This document shows, piece after piece, positions 49,983 to 50,049 of a DNA stretch of 50,049 bases (the first letter of the stretch is position 1; each line of letters begins with the position of its first letter). Source of the stretch: CBHWET01 sp966112985 (GTDB taxonomy: Bacteria > Verrucomicrobiota > Verrucomicrobiia > Limisphaerales > JACDHS01). The stretch lies in assembly GCA_966112985.1 (NCBI GenBank), contig CBHWET010000005.1:1-50049 (forward strand), written 5' to 3'. The notes beneath the pieces were generated by a model. The model saw nothing but the letters and a program-made list of their open reading frames with translations, did no database searches and was not told the DNA's origin. Made by a program: the position numbers and the translations under genes.

Positions 49983-50049
49983 GCCTAACGATAAAATATA
50001 GGTCATCCGAAGTTATTAATGGCTGGCGAGGAAGCGGAGCGATTGGGAT
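49983..50049 (-). repeat. attC site, cut by the window edge
   Basis: GCCTAAC at 49983-49989, followed by GATAAAATATAGGTCATCCG and AAGTTATTAATGGCTGGCG, matching the interior of the attC at 40991-41078. The right core lies outside the window. Confidence 0.8.

Larger units (their letters stand above)
33967..50049 (-). mobile_element. Integron gene-cassette array (integrase not in window)
   Basis: About 18 gene units, nearly all minus-strand, are interspersed with at least ten clear attC sites and several degenerate ones. Spacing fits cassettes: start codons lie 10-32 bp from the attC of the preceding cassette, and stops fall at or inside the attC of their own. Because attC follows the gene, the promoter/attI end is to the right, beyond 50049; no intI is seen in this window. 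The sites fall into at least four related groups by interior sequence, and two plus-strand islands (35.1-35.9 and 43.0-45.2 kb) interrupt the array. Confidence 0.85.

Noticed and set aside
33967..50049. Integrase gene (intI) or attI site in the window
   Set aside because: No tyrosine recombinase motif is found in any protein on either strand; it must lie to the right of the window or be absent.

Overview
The window looks like a chromosomal segment of a Gram-negative, non-proteobacterial organism, most likely a verrucomicrobium. This is an inference from gene content, not a database match. The pointers are a secreted sulfatase, many TPR proteins, secreted proteins ending in a shared small C-terminal domain, a 33-residue AURKAIP1/COX24-type basic protein, DUF4214 and DUF2203 proteins, and a near absence of Shine-Dalgarno sites in the core genes.

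Bases 1-32.9 kb are core chromosome. In order they hold: the tail of a Pro/Thr-rich membrane protein; galE; two secreted proteins and a sulfatase; hom-thrC for threonine; aspS with a sterol-desaturase-type protein and a lipoprotein hydrolase; tRNA-Gly(GCC) and tRNA-Ala(GGC), each with a clear intrinsic terminator; a YfiR-histidine kinase pair; sufT; a GT2 glycosyltransferase followed by glnE and dtd; a D-Ala-D-Ala carboxypeptidase; a compact acyl-lipid cluster (LpxL-type acyltransferase, LolA, FabZ-like dehydratase, AMP-dependent ligase); TPR lipoprotein; AURKAIP1-like peptide; hisG. Two intergenic regions in this part carry tandem arrays of different palindromes, both with a 40-42 bp period (8 copies at 8.64-8.96 kb, 10 copies at 13.39-13.77 kb).

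Bases about 33-50 kb change character completely. Short, mostly unrelated genes lie almost all on the minus strand, separated by 60-140 bp elements that begin with RYYYAAC (usually GCCTAAC) and end with GTTRRRY (usually GTTAGGC), with internal inverted repeats carrying a single unpaired G. These are integron attC sites, and the region is a gene-cassette array read from right to left. No integrase gene is in the window. If the array belongs to a complete integron, intI and attI should lie beyond the right edge; otherwise it is an integrase-less attC cluster. The cassettes carry two degraded (frameshifted) genes, a phosphatase-SnoaL fusion, a duplicated-domain protein, GNAT, DUF2200, DUF5069, YdeI-like, dihydrofolate-reductase-like, zinc-ribbon and small membrane proteins. 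Several cassettes take their stop codon, and the preceding Ala codon, from the attC core itself. Two plus-strand islands interrupt the array: a P-domain secreted protein at 35.1-35.9 kb, and a GNAT / glycosyltransferase island at 43.0-45.2 kb that includes remnants of an SDR and a GT2 gene.
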